Translations under genes and position numbers: made by a program | Origin: Comamonadaceae bacterium | Lineage (GTDB): Bacteria; Pseudomonadota; Gammaproteobacteria; Burkholderiales; Burkholderiaceae_C | Length of the DNA stretch: 43,691 nucleotides | Direction: 5' to 3' | NCBI GenBank assembly: GCA_947449895.1 | Contig: CANFSO010000007.1 | Coordinates: 1-43,691 of the forward strand | Notes under the pieces: model-generated | What the model saw: the letters and a program-made list of their open reading frames with translations, nothing else | What the model was told of the DNA's origin: nothing | Databases searched by the model: none | Part shown: piece by piece, positions 20,224-28,222 of the stretch | Numbering within the stretch: position 1 is the first letter of the stretch | How the letters are laid out: every line of letters begins with the position of its first letter

Positions 20224-20667
20224 ATGCGAAAAGCAAAACCAACGCTAACCCACAACGGGCACGCAGACGAAACAGAAGTCGCGTTTTATGAGGCCATGCA
20301 ACTCGGCGACATCGACAAACTGATGGCCTGCTGGGCCGATGAGGATGACATCGTTTGCGTCCATCCGGGCGGCCCTCGATTGGTCGGCGCGTTGGCCATC
20401 CGCGGTGGCTTTGATGCCATGTTTTCACACGGTACGATTCGCGCCCACATTGAACAGGTGCGGCGGGTTCAAACCCTCGGAGTCAGCATCCACAGCGTGC
20501 TGGAGCGGGTCGAAGTCTTGACCGCCAATGGGCCAGCGAAAGCCTACGTCATCGCCACCAACGTCTACCTCAAAACCGCTCAAGGATGGCGCTTGGTCGC
20601 GCATCATGCGAGCCCGGGGACTGCACAAGAAGTGCTGCAAAGTGACAGTCCGACCATCCTCCACTGA
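20224..20667 (+). CDS. NTF2-like (SnoaL/DUF4440-type) protein
   Basis: Small protein of 147 residues with an NTF2-like cone fold, judged from the pattern EVAFYEAMQLGDIDKLMACWADEDDIVCVHPGG (helices plus the Trp-Ala-Asp turn) and the final strand GWRLVAHHASPG. Such proteins are isomerases, hydrolases or ligand-binding subunits. No specific activity can be assigned here. It has no signal peptide. The yheT-type gene starts 4 bases after its stop, so they are cotranscribed. The 205-base gap upstream shows no clear motif. Confidence 0.83.
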   Translation: MRKAKPTLTHNGHADETEVAFYEAMQLGDIDKLMACWADEDDIVCVHPGGPRLVGALAIRGGFDAMFSHGTIRAHIEQVRRVQTLGVSIHSVLERVEVLTANGPAKAYVIATNVYLKTAQGWRLVAHHASPGTAQEVLQSDSPTILH

Positions 20668-20670
20668 CAG

Positions 20671-21669
20671 ATGAACTACTGCGCACCATGGTGGTTGCCC
20701 GGAGGTAACCTGCAGACCATTTGGGCCGCTTTGCACGGTCTGCGCTACCTTGGTGGGAAACCACAATTTAGACGCGAGCGCTGGTCCACGCCAGACCAAG
20801 ATTTTGTCGATGTCGATTGGCTGCTAGACAGTTCCAGTGCCGATGCGAAGTCGCAACCGCTCCTGGTCGTATTCCATGGTCTTGAGGGCTCTTCATCGAG
20901 CCACTACGCAGAAGCTTTTGCAGATGTCGCCAGCAGCCTCGGTTGGGCTTGTGCCGTGCCGCATTTTCGCGGTTGTTCAGGCGAGATAAATTTGGCGCCA
21001 CGGGCCTACCACTCTGGCGACTTTGCCGAAATCGACTGGATACTGCGACGCTTCAAGGCGGTGCACGCGGGGCCGCTGCTGGCCGTTGGTATTTCGCTTG
21101 GTGGGAGCGCGCTCATGCGCTGGGCAGGCGAGCTTGAAAACGCGGCAGTCGATGTGGTGAGCGCCATCACCTCGGTCTCATCGCCGCTTGACCTGACTGC
21201 CAGCGGGAAAGCCATCAGCGAAGGCTTCAACCGGCAGACTTACACGCGCATGTTTCTCGGCACGATGGTGCCCAAGGCCTTGCAAAAATTGGCACAACAC
21301 CCGCATCTTTTTAACCGTGAAGCAATGCTGGCTGTCCGCGACCTTTACGCTTTTGACAACATCTTCACCGCGCCGCTGCACGGCTTCAAAGACACCGTAG
21401 ATTACTGGCAACGCGCTTCGGCCAAACCGCATATGCAAAGCATTGTGGTTCCTACATTGGCACTCAACGCTCTCAACGATCCGTTTGTTCCTGCCGTGAG
21501 CCTGCCTACTGTGCGCGACGTCAGCGCTAGGGTCACGCTTTGGCAACCTGGACAAGGCGGCCATTCGGGCTTCCCTGTCAACACTGGCCGTGGATGGGCG
21601 AACGCCCATGTTCGCGGAATGCCGATGGCCGTCTGCGAATTTCTTGCGCAGCACTTACCATCCAAATGA
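20671..21669 (+). CDS. yheT: YheT-family alpha/beta hydrolase
   Basis: Alpha/beta hydrolase of 332 residues in the YheT/EMB8 family. Visible are the N-terminal WWLPGGNLQTIWAAL signature, the oxyanion region VVFHGLEGSSSSHYA, the nucleophile elbow GISLGGSAL, the acid region ALNALNDPFVP and the catalytic histidine in GQGGHSGFP. The physiological ester substrate is not established. The gene is sandwiched between an NTF2-like and an unknown gene, all on the plus strand with gaps of 3-15 bases, which suggests an operon. Confidence 0.9.
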   Translation: MNYCAPWWLPGGNLQTIWAALHGLRYLGGKPQFRRERWSTPDQDFVDVDWLLDSSSADAKSQPLLVVFHGLEGSSSSHYAEAFADVASSLGWACAVPHFRGCSGEINLAPRAYHSGDFAEIDWILRRFKAVHAGPLLAVGISLGGSALMRWAGELENAAVDVVSAITSVSSPLDLTASGKAISEGFNRQTYTRMFLGTMVPKALQKLAQHPHLFNREAMLAVRDLYAFDNIFTAPLHGFKDTVDYWQRASAKPHMQSIVVPTLALNALNDPFVPAVSLPTVRDVSARVTLWQPGQGGHSGFPVNTGRGWANAHVRGMPMAVCEFLAQHLPSK

Positions 21670-21684
21670 GAGGTGTTAAAAATC

Positions 21685-22248
21685 ATGGACGACATCGTTA
21701 CAGCGGCGATAGCCAAATGGCCGAATGTGCCCAACTGCTTCGGATGGTTGGGGTTGGATGCGCGCGGCAACTGGTACATGCGAGACGACCGGGCTCAGGC
21801 GGCTGGGCCATTTGCCGGTGGCAGTTTACTGAGCAAAGGCTCTCTTCTCCAACACGAGAAGTTGATTGACTTTATCCAGCGCAACTACGAGGCCGACGCT
21901 GAAGGTCAGTGGTTCTTTCAAAACGGGCCCCAGCGTGTGTATGTCGAACTCGAAGCCACACCGCTGGTTTGTCGTGTATCGCCCGATTTTTCGGTCTGCT
22001 CCCACACCGGAGAGCTGGCCCGCGTGCAGCGCTGCATGATGGATCAATATGGCCGGCTTTACTTAGAAACAGGAATCGGTTTTGGCTTGGTACACACACA
22101 AGACATGACGCACGCAGCCGAGGCTGTGGAGTGCGGCCTGTGGGTGCCTGAAGCTGTGACGTCAGCCGATTTACCTAAACGATTTGGCTATGTCCGCAGT
22201 CCGTCTAAGCGTCATTCACCTGCCGGAAATGAAAATGCCGGTCATTGA
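21685..22248 (+). CDS. Conserved protein of unknown function next to yheT
   Basis: Protein of 187 residues. I recognise the pattern as a Burkholderiales protein regularly encoded after YheT-type hydrolases, but cannot give a function. It has no signal peptide or membrane segment. The N-terminal part, VPNCFGWLGLDARGNWYMRD, is rich in aromatic residues. The middle has FIQRNYEADAEGQWFFQNGPQRVYVELE. Four cysteines occur, including SVCSHTGE and QRCMMDQYG. The ATG at 21685 is preceded by GAGAGGTG. A GTG at 21673 would add four residues. The stop lies inside the loop of the terminator hairpin that follows. Confidence 0.8.
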   Translation: MDDIVTAAIAKWPNVPNCFGWLGLDARGNWYMRDDRAQAAGPFAGGSLLSKGSLLQHEKLIDFIQRNYEADAEGQWFFQNGPQRVYVELEATPLVCRVSPDFSVCSHTGELARVQRCMMDQYGRLYLETGIGFGLVHTQDMTHAAEAVECGLWVPEAVTSADLPKRFGYVRSPSKRHSPAGNENAGH

Positions 22249-22257
22249 CCGGCATTT
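22233..22257. terminator. Bidirectional terminator between convergent genes
   Basis: A perfect 10-base inverted repeat (AAATGCCGGT / ACCGGCATTT) with a five-base loop lies between the stops of the convergent genes ending at 22248 and 22275. The arms carry A and T runs at their outer ends, so it can work on both strands. Confidence 0.75.
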
Positions 22258-22274
22258 CTAGAGCGAAAAGAACC

Positions 22275-22823
22275 TTACTTGGTGGCTGCCATTGGATCTG
22301 ACGGTGCAGCTGCAGCAGGCGCTGCAGGTTCAACAAACTTGCCCCCAGCTGCAGCGGTCATGTGAACCACTGCGCGACCGATTTCGATGTCGCTGAAATC
22401 GCCGCCGCCCTGCGGTCCCATAGCGTTCTTGCCTTTGAGTGCTGAGTTCCAAAGGGATTCAAAACCGGTCTTGATCCGTGGTGCCCAAGCGGCAACGTCG
22501 CCGAACTTAGGTGCACCCGCTGCACCAGAGGCGTGGCAGGCAACGCACTGGGCTGCATAGACCTCAGCCCCAGCTTTGAGCGGACGGTTCGCGTCACGGA
22601 TTTCGACAGAGCCGATTTTTTGGATCCGCTGGGCAACGGATTTCTCCATATTCCCCGCACCCATCGCTGGCTTAGGAGCCGCTGTCACGTAATAAACCAA
22701 ACCAATGATCGCGAAGATCGGAATCACGAAAGAGAAAAACGCCATCAGCAAAAACTGCTTCGGTGTTTTGACTGGACCGGTGTGCTCTTCTTCGTGAGCC
22801 GAGTTGTTGTCGTGTGCGCTCAT
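22275..22823 (-). CDS. Membrane-anchored cytochrome c5-type protein
   Basis: Class I c-type cytochrome of 182 residues. Residues 24-46 form a single membrane anchor, and the periplasmic domain binds one haem through CVACH (Cys93, Cys96, His97). The likely Met axial ligand is in GKNAMGPQGGG. A Pro/Ala-rich tail follows the domain. It would carry electrons to a terminal oxidase or reductase. The frame is open to 22859, but ATG 22823 has GAGGA immediately upstream and gives the normal hydrophilic start MSAHDNNSAHEEEHTG, typical of Burkholderiales c5 proteins. It is the last gene before the tRNA. Confidence 0.92.
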   Translation of the reverse strand: MSAHDNNSAHEEEHTGPVKTPKQFLLMAFFSFVIPIFAIIGLVYYVTAAPKPAMGAGNMEKSVAQRIQKIGSVEIRDANRPLKAGAEVYAAQCVACHASGAAGAPKFGDVAAWAPRIKTGFESLWNSALKGKNAMGPQGGGDFSDIEIGRAVVHMTAAAGGKFVEPAAPAAAAPSDPMAATK

Positions 22824-22922
22824 GGCGTCCTCAAAAAAAAACGGGATTTCGGGGGGCAACCAGGGTCAAGCCCGGCAGCCCGTGATTATAGCCGTCAGCT
22901 CGGATTGATTTGCAGATCTTCA

Positions 22923-22941
22923 AGTCGCTTGCGGAGCGACT
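22923..22941. repeat. Perfect 7-base hairpin upstream of tRNA-Arg
   Basis: AGTCGCT at 22923-22929 and AGCGACT at 22935-22941 flank a five-base loop (TGCGG). No T run follows, so it is not a standard terminator. It may be a boundary or processing element before the tRNA. Confidence 0.4.
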
Positions 22942-22983
22942 GTTAGAATCCATCGCTGATGTCGTGAGGCATTAATCAGCGTT

Positions 22984-23059
22984 GCGGCTGTAGCTCAGTG
23001 GATAGAGTATTGGCCTCCGAAGCCAAGGGTCGTGGGTTCGATCCCCGCCAGCCGCACCA
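22984..23059 (+). tRNA. tRNA-Arg (anticodon CCG)
   Basis: A complete 76-base tRNA with the CCA encoded. The acceptor arm is GCGGCTG pairing with CAGCCGC, the D arm GCTC/GAGT, and the anticodon stem TTGGC/GCCAA with loop CTCCGAA, giving anticodon CCG (arginine). The T arm is GTGGG-TTCGATC-CCCGC. Its last 20 bases are the left attachment site of the integrative element downstream. The element restores the full 3' end, so the tRNA stays functional. Confidence 0.96.
23040..23059 (+). repeat. attL: 3' end of tRNA-Arg
   Basis: GATCCCCGCCAGCCGCACCA, the T-arm half, acceptor arm and CCA of the tRNA, matches the copy at 28666-28685 without mismatch. Confidence 0.9.
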
Positions 23060-23135
23060 ATCAACGTTGGAACCTACGTAAGCTGTTGTTTTGTATGGTT
23101 CCCAACGTAAATCAAGCACCTAGTTCTTCCCGTCT

Positions 23136-23154
23136 GGATACATCTGCGGATACA
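23136..23154 (+). repeat. Left-end GGATACA repeats (candidate integrase arm sites)
   Basis: GGATACA occurs at 23136-23142 and again at 23148-23154, 12 bases apart on the plus strand, 77-95 bases inside attL and upstream of the preferred integrase start. Related repeats with the same 12-base step occur close to attR. Confidence 0.55.
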
Positions 23155-23205
23155 TTGACCGAAAAACACGGCCAATTACTCCGTATTTTCAAGGCGGAGT
23201 TCGTC

Positions 23206-24957
23206 ATGGCAAAGCCACCGGGCTACAGTAAAGAAGGCAATCGCATACGGTTTCAACGCCGCATCCCAGAAGATGTTCGCCATGCTTTCAATGGCAAGGA
23301 CTGGATACGCTTCTCACTAGATTTTCCCACCGAGCGAGAGGCCAAGCGCAGCGCCCTTGCGTGGTATGTGATCTATGAGGAAGAGTTCGCGGAGATACGT
23401 TACGAGACCGAATTCGGTAAGCGTTTGGCACCCGATACGGTCACTAAAAAGCCACTGAGCGAATACACGCCAGCGGAGATGCAAGCCCTTATCAAGCCTG
23501 TATCCGAGGGACTTAACCGGAGCCAGCACACCGCGATTGCCACAGGTACAGCGTCATTCAATGAATTGGCTGCGAACCATGCAAAGCTTGATACCGCAGT
23601 ACGGGATGTTTTGCGTGGTCAAGGCTCGGAGTATTTGGGTGTCCTCATACAGTTGTTCTTGATGTCCCGTGGCATTCGCTACGACACTAAGGACCCGAGC
23701 TTTAAGAGGTTCCTGTTTGAGTGCGCCCGTGATCACCGGACCCATGTCCTCATCCCGAACGCCCGCCGACTTGATGGTGAAGACGTAGAGCCTCCGCCGT
23801 TGCCTTCGATGGGCGTTGGGTTGCTTATACCGATGCCAGATGGCTTGACCTTGGGGGCTGTGATTGCGCGATACATCGAGACCCTCCCGGAGAACCATTA
23901 CAAGCGCAAGCTGGCGTTGTGCCTAACCTTGTTGCGAGAGGTTGTTGGGGCATCGCTCCTTGTCAAAGACCTGAAGCAAACGCACATTCGAGACTTCTTG
24001 TTGACGGTGTGCGAATTGCCAAGCGATTGGGGCAAACGATTCAAGGAGAAGCGTGTACCCCTTGCAGAGTTGCTGGAAGAGGCAGACAGCGAAGGACTTT
24101 CGGAGACGACCTACAAGGACAGCTACAAGGCCACGCTGACGAAGTTTCTCAATCGCGCCTTGCGAGATTATGGCGATCAAGGTTTTCCCGTGCTGACTGC
24201 GGACTATGAGTACACGGGTAGCCAACAAGCCGCTCGAGACAAGCAGCGGCACCTTGAAGAGCTTGAACTCGTGCGGTTGTTTGAAGGGGCTGAGTTTGCT
24301 GCAATAGCTGTAGACCCAGCGCAGGAGCACCGTTACTGGCTTCCGATCATTGGCCTTTACACGGGTGCACGCCCTCGCGAGATCTGTCAGTTGAATCCTC
24401 AATGTGATTGGGGTGTGGTGGGCGAAGTGTGGTTCTTGACCTTTGACGAAAACACACCCGCTGGTGATGGCGTAATCAAGAGCATCAAGACTGGCGAAAA
24501 GCGGTTTGTGCCATTGCACCCAGAACTTGTCCGCTTGGGGCTTCCTGAATATCTTGCACGTCTGCGCGATACGGGTGCCGACCGACTATTTCCCAGCTAT
24601 CGCGTCAAGGGCGGCAATCCATACTTGGTTGCTGGCGCTGAGTTTTCGGAGCTGCTGCGAACAGTGGGCCTGTACGACAGCCAGACCAAGGGCGCTAAGG
24701 TCACTGGCATGTATGTTTTTCGCAAGACCTTCGCCACTTACGGTGATGAGCAGGACATCAATGTGGCACCCTTTGTGGGCCATCGAAACACAGGTAAAAC
24801 TATCACGGAGAAGCACTACATCACCCGGCCCAAAGAAATGCCGTGGCTGTTTGAACGGTTTGCGGCACTGGACTTCTCTGTGAAAATTCCGATTAGAGCT
24901 TGGTTGCATTCACCGCTGGTCGAGTGTTCCGGTGCCTATGCAATTACACCCCTATAA
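23206..24957 (+). CDS. int: Tyrosine-family integrase of the tRNA-Arg element
   Basis: Site-specific recombinase of 583 residues. The N-terminal 60 residues (NRIRFQRRIPEDVRHAF) look like the short arm-binding module of large integrases. The catalytic domain begins around residue 370. Active-site residues are Arg389 (GARPREICQL), a lysine in the TGEKRFVPLHPEL hairpin, Arg506 (YVFRKTFAT), His526 (VGHRN) and the nucleophile Tyr538 (TEKHYITRP). The usual histidine three residues before the second arginine is Tyr here. I chose ATG 23206 because GGCGGAG sits six bases before it. The frame opens earlier, at a GTG inside the tRNA and an ATG at 23095, but those would run through the putative arm repeats. 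Confidence 0.9.
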   Translation: MAKPPGYSKEGNRIRFQRRIPEDVRHAFNGKDWIRFSLDFPTEREAKRSALAWYVIYEEEFAEIRYETEFGKRLAPDTVTKKPLSEYTPAEMQALIKPVSEGLNRSQHTAIATGTASFNELAANHAKLDTAVRDVLRGQGSEYLGVLIQLFLMSRGIRYDTKDPSFKRFLFECARDHRTHVLIPNARRLDGEDVEPPPLPSMGVGLLIPMPDGLTLGAVIARYIETLPENHYKRKLALCLTLLREVVGASLLVKDLKQTHIRDFLLTVCELPSDWGKRFKEKRVPLAELLEEADSEGLSETTYKDSYKATLTKFLNRALRDYGDQGFPVLTADYEYTGSQQAARDKQRHLEELELVRLFEGAEFAAIAVDPAQEHRYWLPIIGLYTGARPREICQLNPQCDWGVVGEVWFLTFDENTPAGDGVIKSIKTGEKRFVPLHPELVRLGLPEYLARLRDTGADRLFPSYRVKGGNPYLVAGAEFSELLRTVGLYDSQTKGAKVTGMYVFRKTFATYGDEQDINVAPFVGHRNTGKTITEKHYITRPKEMPWLFERFAALDFSVKIPIRAWLHSPLVECSGAYAITPL

Positions 24958-25001
24958 GGTTGTATATGGTGATCGCTTGGGGCAGTGACTCACTTCGTAG
25001 A

Positions 25002-25868
25002 TCAGGAGTCGCTGGCCACATCATCACTATCTGCCTCCGCATCCTCATCCTCCTCTCCCCACCAACCGATTAGCCGGTCTGGCAAGCGGCTGTCATAGAT
25101 TTCTAAAGCTCTGGCAAAGACTTCTGGGTACTTGGCACCTTCGGAACCAAGACTTCGCCGTAGAGCTAACGCCATCTCTTGAGCCTTTTTCTCATTAGCT
25201 TCATCTCGGTCAAAGTCAGCAGCATCTCGACCTTCGGCCAGTCGCTTAGCGTCAGCCCAGCTGAGATCTCGAAAGTCTGCTTGAGGTGGTGCATCGAAAT
25301 CATTGGCCTCATCATTCGCTTTTGATTCCAATTGGATGAAGACCTTACGCATGGTGGCAACCGTGGACTCAGAGACGCTCGAAGCCTTGGCAACCTCGAC
25401 CTTCGACATATCAGCCATCGCCACGAGGTGCCATGCGGTATTAGATTTCTCAGTGCGACTCATGGGCAACTTATCTTTGGTGTTCGCCTCCGCTGCTGCC
25501 CCCATAGCCTGATTGAGTGTGCCGGTAAAGACCTCCACCGGCACCTTGTGCGTGATGCCAACCTCGGCCTGCAAATAAGCCTCATACCGGTGGTGACCAT
25601 CGACACAGGCCCACCCTTTGCCATCCCACCAGATCGTGATGGGATCGAGTGATTTGTTCTTTCGCTTTTTGATCGCAGCGGCCAAGACCATCACATGGCT
25701 TTTGCTTGATACGCCTCCAAAGCTCCGATGTTGAAAGACCTTGGGCCACAGCTTAATTTCAGACAAGCGCAGTGACGTTGGTTGCGTGGCCGGAAGCTTT
25801 CCCTTGATGACTTGCTTGGTTAATGTGGCGTAGTCCGCAGCGAGTGAATTACCGTGCTTCAGTTTCAA
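25002..25868 (-). CDS. ParB-like nuclease-domain protein with HTH
   Basis: Protein of 288 residues. Residues about 32-115 fit the ParB/Srx-type N-terminal domain: a start like LRLSEIKLWPKVFQHR and the nucleotide-binding box VDGHHRYEAY (residues 89-98). Residues about 156-178 (KVEVAKASSVSESTVATMRK) look like a helix-turn-helix. The C-terminus is very acidic (EEDEDAEADSDD). In plasmid and phage biology such proteins partition DNA or act as CTPase/nuclease regulators. On a small element it could be a regulator or nuclease, but this is not known. Its ATG overlaps the stop of the upstream gene by 4 bases, so the two are translated together. Confidence 0.8.
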   Translation of the reverse strand: MKLKHGNSLAADYATLTKQVIKGKLPATQPTSLRLSEIKLWPKVFQHRSFGGVSSKSHVMVLAAAIKKRKNKSLDPITIWWDGKGWACVDGHHRYEAYLQAEVGITHKVPVEVFTGTLNQAMGAAAEANTKDKLPMSRTEKSNTAWHLVAMADMSKVEVAKASSVSESTVATMRKVFIQLESKANDEANDFDAPPQADFRDLSWADAKRLAEGRDAADFDRDEANEKKAQEMALALRRSLGSEGAKYPEVFARALEIYDSRLPDRLIGWWGEEDEDAEADSDDVASDS

Positions 25869-26530
25869 GACATTTCCTTCAATGCATCATTCAATTGCTG
25901 CCGCTCGGCCTTCAGGCCCTCGACATCTTTCTTCTCCAACTCAGCCAGCCGCATCCCAGCAACCCCAAATGCCACCTTCAGCGACTCCGCAAGGCAATCG
26001 AGCACCCGAGGTGGCGTGTCCCTGTAGGTGCGCTTGATGCGGCCTTCAGTGGGGCTGTAATGGCTGCTTGAGTTGGCTTCTGCCAGTCCACGGACACGCC
26101 TTGCGAGTTGAAAGTTAAATGCCTTGTCCGACATGAACCGGTGCGGACTCTGCTCCCACAGCAGGAACATGGCGAGGGCCGTATCGATCACGACATCCAC
26201 CGTCACAGTGTTTCGCAACGTGCCCAGCTGTTCAGCCGTTTGGCGCTCGTAGGAGATCGCTGGTGACCCATTGGCATAGGCATCCAGCGTAGCCTTGGCA
26301 TGGGCAGTCAGAGCCTCCCAGCGGGCACGTAGCAGCTCCCATGTGGGATTGGCTGGGTTCTTGGCTCGTCTTGCTGCGATGCGATCTTGAAAGGGTTTCA
26401 ACTCCAGGACTGTGATGCCTTTTTGCAGGGCATGCCCGTGGCGTCGAAGGGTTCTCTTGTGAGACTCACAGAGAGTGCTGTAACCAGCTACTGGCTCCGC
26501 ACAGTGAAGGGCGGCACATCGCTTGGTCAT
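25865..26530 (-). CDS. Unknown element-borne protein with N-terminal zinc-finger-like motif
   Basis: No family recognised; 221 residues. The first 30 residues have Cys5, Cys10, Cys21 and His24 (C-x4-C-x10-C-x2-H) followed by a basic stretch KRTLRRHGH, which suggests a zinc-binding, possibly nucleic-acid-binding head. The rest is mostly helical and charged, with a conserved-looking core DVVIDTALAMFLLWEQSPHR and a closing coiled-coil-like helix LAELEKKDVEGLKAERQQL. It is the first gene of a two-gene operon with the ParB-like protein (ATGA overlap). The pair probably acts together on DNA, which is inference only. Confidence 0.72.
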   Translation of the reverse strand: MTKRCAALHCAEPVAGYSTLCESHKRTLRRHGHALQKGITVLELKPFQDRIAARRAKNPANPTWELLRARWEALTAHAKATLDAYANGSPAISYERQTAEQLGTLRNTVTVDVVIDTALAMFLLWEQSPHRFMSDKAFNFQLARRVRGLAEANSSSHYSPTEGRIKRTYRDTPPRVLDCLAESLKVAFGVAGMRLAELEKKDVEGLKAERQQLNDALKEMS

Positions 26531-26711
26531 TGGTGCAATCGTTAATGTTGTCCACGACTATAGACGCAGGCGGGCAGGTAATTTGTTAGGAGGCTTGGAT
26601 GACTATGCCCACTCCATCCGATTGTGCGGATTCAGTGGTGTTTCGAGCCTGAAAATTTATGGGCTTTTGACCCTTCGCAATTTGATTTGACCGCTATCTC
26701 TGGTGTACCGT

Positions 26712-27509
26712 TCAGCCCGTCACAACTACGCAATTACGGCCTGCATTCTTGGCGGCGTAAAGTGCTTTGTCTGTTGCATCCAACACATCCTGAACTGTGA
26801 CGAGATTTATCTCCATGGCAGGAGCAAACAAGCCAATGCTGATAGTGACTTCAATTCGTTGGTTGCCAGCTACAAATTTGTGCTCGGCTACTGCCCTGCG
26901 AAAGCGTTCAGCAGCAGCACTTGCCGCTACCTGATCACTGTCTGGCAATACGACCAAGAACTCCTCGCCACCAATACGTCCAACAGTATCTATCTTACGG
27001 AATGAGCCGATTGCAATATCGGTTAAGCCTTGCAGCACGATATCACCTGCAGGGTGCCCATGCGTATCGTTCACCACCTTGAAATGGTCTAGGTCATACA
27101 TCAAGAAGGCGACTGGGCGCTTCGTCCTCATAGCGCGGTCAATTTCGTGGCGAACGGAGTCAAGTACGGAGCGCCTATTTGGAAGACCCGTCAGCTCGTC
27201 AGTATCAGACTTTGACTTGAGGCCGGTTAACAATTCAGTTAGGCCATAAACGCCCACAACCATCAGCACAGAGATGGCCAAGCCAAATAGCGCGTCCATC
27301 ATGCTGCTGACCTCTCCCACACTTATGTGGCGCCACAGAGGCACCATTCGGCGCTCCACCATCAAGACCAAAGCCAGCGCCACAATAAGCCAAGCCAAGC
27401 GGTAACGATCCTCAACCTTGCTAACCTGTACCAAGGCAATAAAAGCAGCCGTTGTTTGCAGTGCAACGGACAGCACGAAAATCACTGCTAATAGGGTAAA
27501 TTCATGCAT
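26712..27509 (-). CDS. Membrane GGDEF diguanylate cyclase
   Basis: Diguanylate cyclase of 265 residues that should make the second messenger c-di-GMP from two GTP. The N-terminal half has about four membrane segments (from LLAVIFVLSVALQTTAAFIA to ISVLMVVGVYGLTELL). The GGDEF domain follows, with DELTGLPNRRSVLD at its start, DHFKVVNDTHGHPAGD and the active-site loop GGEEF at residues 180-184. The RKID motif five residues before GGEEF is a product-inhibition site (RxxD). No EAL domain. The frame opens at a TTG at 27518, but I chose ATG 27509. Its presence as cargo on a tRNA element suggests the element can alter motility or biofilm behaviour of the host. Confidence 0.88.
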   Translation of the reverse strand: MHEFTLLAVIFVLSVALQTTAAFIALVQVSKVEDRYRLAWLIVALALVLMVERRMVPLWRHISVGEVSSMMDALFGLAISVLMVVGVYGLTELLTGLKSKSDTDELTGLPNRRSVLDSVRHEIDRAMRTKRPVAFLMYDLDHFKVVNDTHGHPAGDIVLQGLTDIAIGSFRKIDTVGRIGGEEFLVVLPDSDQVAASAAAERFRRAVAEHKFVAGNQRIEVTISIGLFAPAMEINLVTVQDVLDATDKALYAAKNAGRNCVVVTG

Positions 27510-27607
27510 GAGGTTCAACAGGACGATGAAACACCAACTTTATATTTTTGAACGTTCCATGCTGTTTTGAACATGCAAGCAAACTTTCAACATGTAAGTG
27601 CAACCCA

Positions 27608-28222
27608 TCACTCCTCCGCCACCACTCGCTGAACCACCGATACCCCGCACTGAAGCTGCTTGGCGATCTTGAGCATGCCCATGCCCTGCGCCCTGAGTTC
27701 TCGAATCTGGGCTTCCGTCTCCGGTGATGTTGCTGGCCTGCCAATAGCCTTGCCAGACTTGGTTCCATGCTTCTTGGCACGGGCAAGACCAGACTTCACC
27801 CGCTCCTGAATCATGCCCCGCTCGAACTCAGCAAAGACACCCATCATTCCGAACAGCGCCTTACCGGCTGGTGTGGTGGTGTTGATGCCTTGCTGGTGCA
27901 GGTACAGATCAACGCCCATCGAGTGCAGCTCCTGAAGCAGTCCAACGAGATCAATGAGAGACCGCCCTAGACGATCCACTGACCACGCGGCAACGATATC
28001 GAAGTCCTTGCGTGATACGCCTTTGAGTAAGGAATCCAGCTTGGGCCGATCCTTGCGACTCTTGGCTCCACTGATACCGTGATCGACAAACTCACCGACC
28101 ACCTCCCAGCCCATGCGTTTGGCGGCATCACGCAGTTCAGTGAGTTGGTTCTCCGTGCTTTGCTTGTCCGTACTGACTCGGGCATAAAGGGCAACTCGTT
28201 GGGGCTTGGTGATCTTGGACAT
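27608..28222 (-). CDS. Serine recombinase (resolvase/invertase family)
   Basis: Small serine recombinase of 204 residues. The catalytic N-terminal domain begins VALYARVSTDKQ with nucleophile Ser17, followed by the expected arginines in SVDRLGRSL and the FAEFERGMIQERVKSGLARAK helix leading to the C-terminal DNA-binding helix-turn-helix (MLKIAKQLQCGVSVVQRVV). Length is that of Tn3-type resolvases and Hin/Gin-like invertases. No transposase is nearby, so it may invert or resolve DNA within the element or be a leftover. ATG 28222 is chosen over an extension to 28252. Confidence 0.9.
   Translation of the reverse strand: MSKITKPQRVALYARVSTDKQSTENQLTELRDAAKRMGWEVVGEFVDHGISGAKSRKDRPKLDSLLKGVSRKDFDIVAAWSVDRLGRSLIDLVGLLQELHSMGVDLYLHQQGINTTTPAGKALFGMMGVFAEFERGMIQERVKSGLARAKKHGTKSGKAIGRPATSPETEAQIRELRAQGMGMLKIAKQLQCGVSVVQRVVAEE

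Noticed and set aside
22923-22941. Terminator before the tRNA
   Set aside because: The hairpin is perfect but no T run follows on either strand, so I list it only as a repeat.
23032-23205. Integrase start inside the tRNA
   Set aside because: The GTG lies in the T arm of the tRNA and the frame would pass through the putative arm repeats; a good ribosome site precedes ATG 23206.
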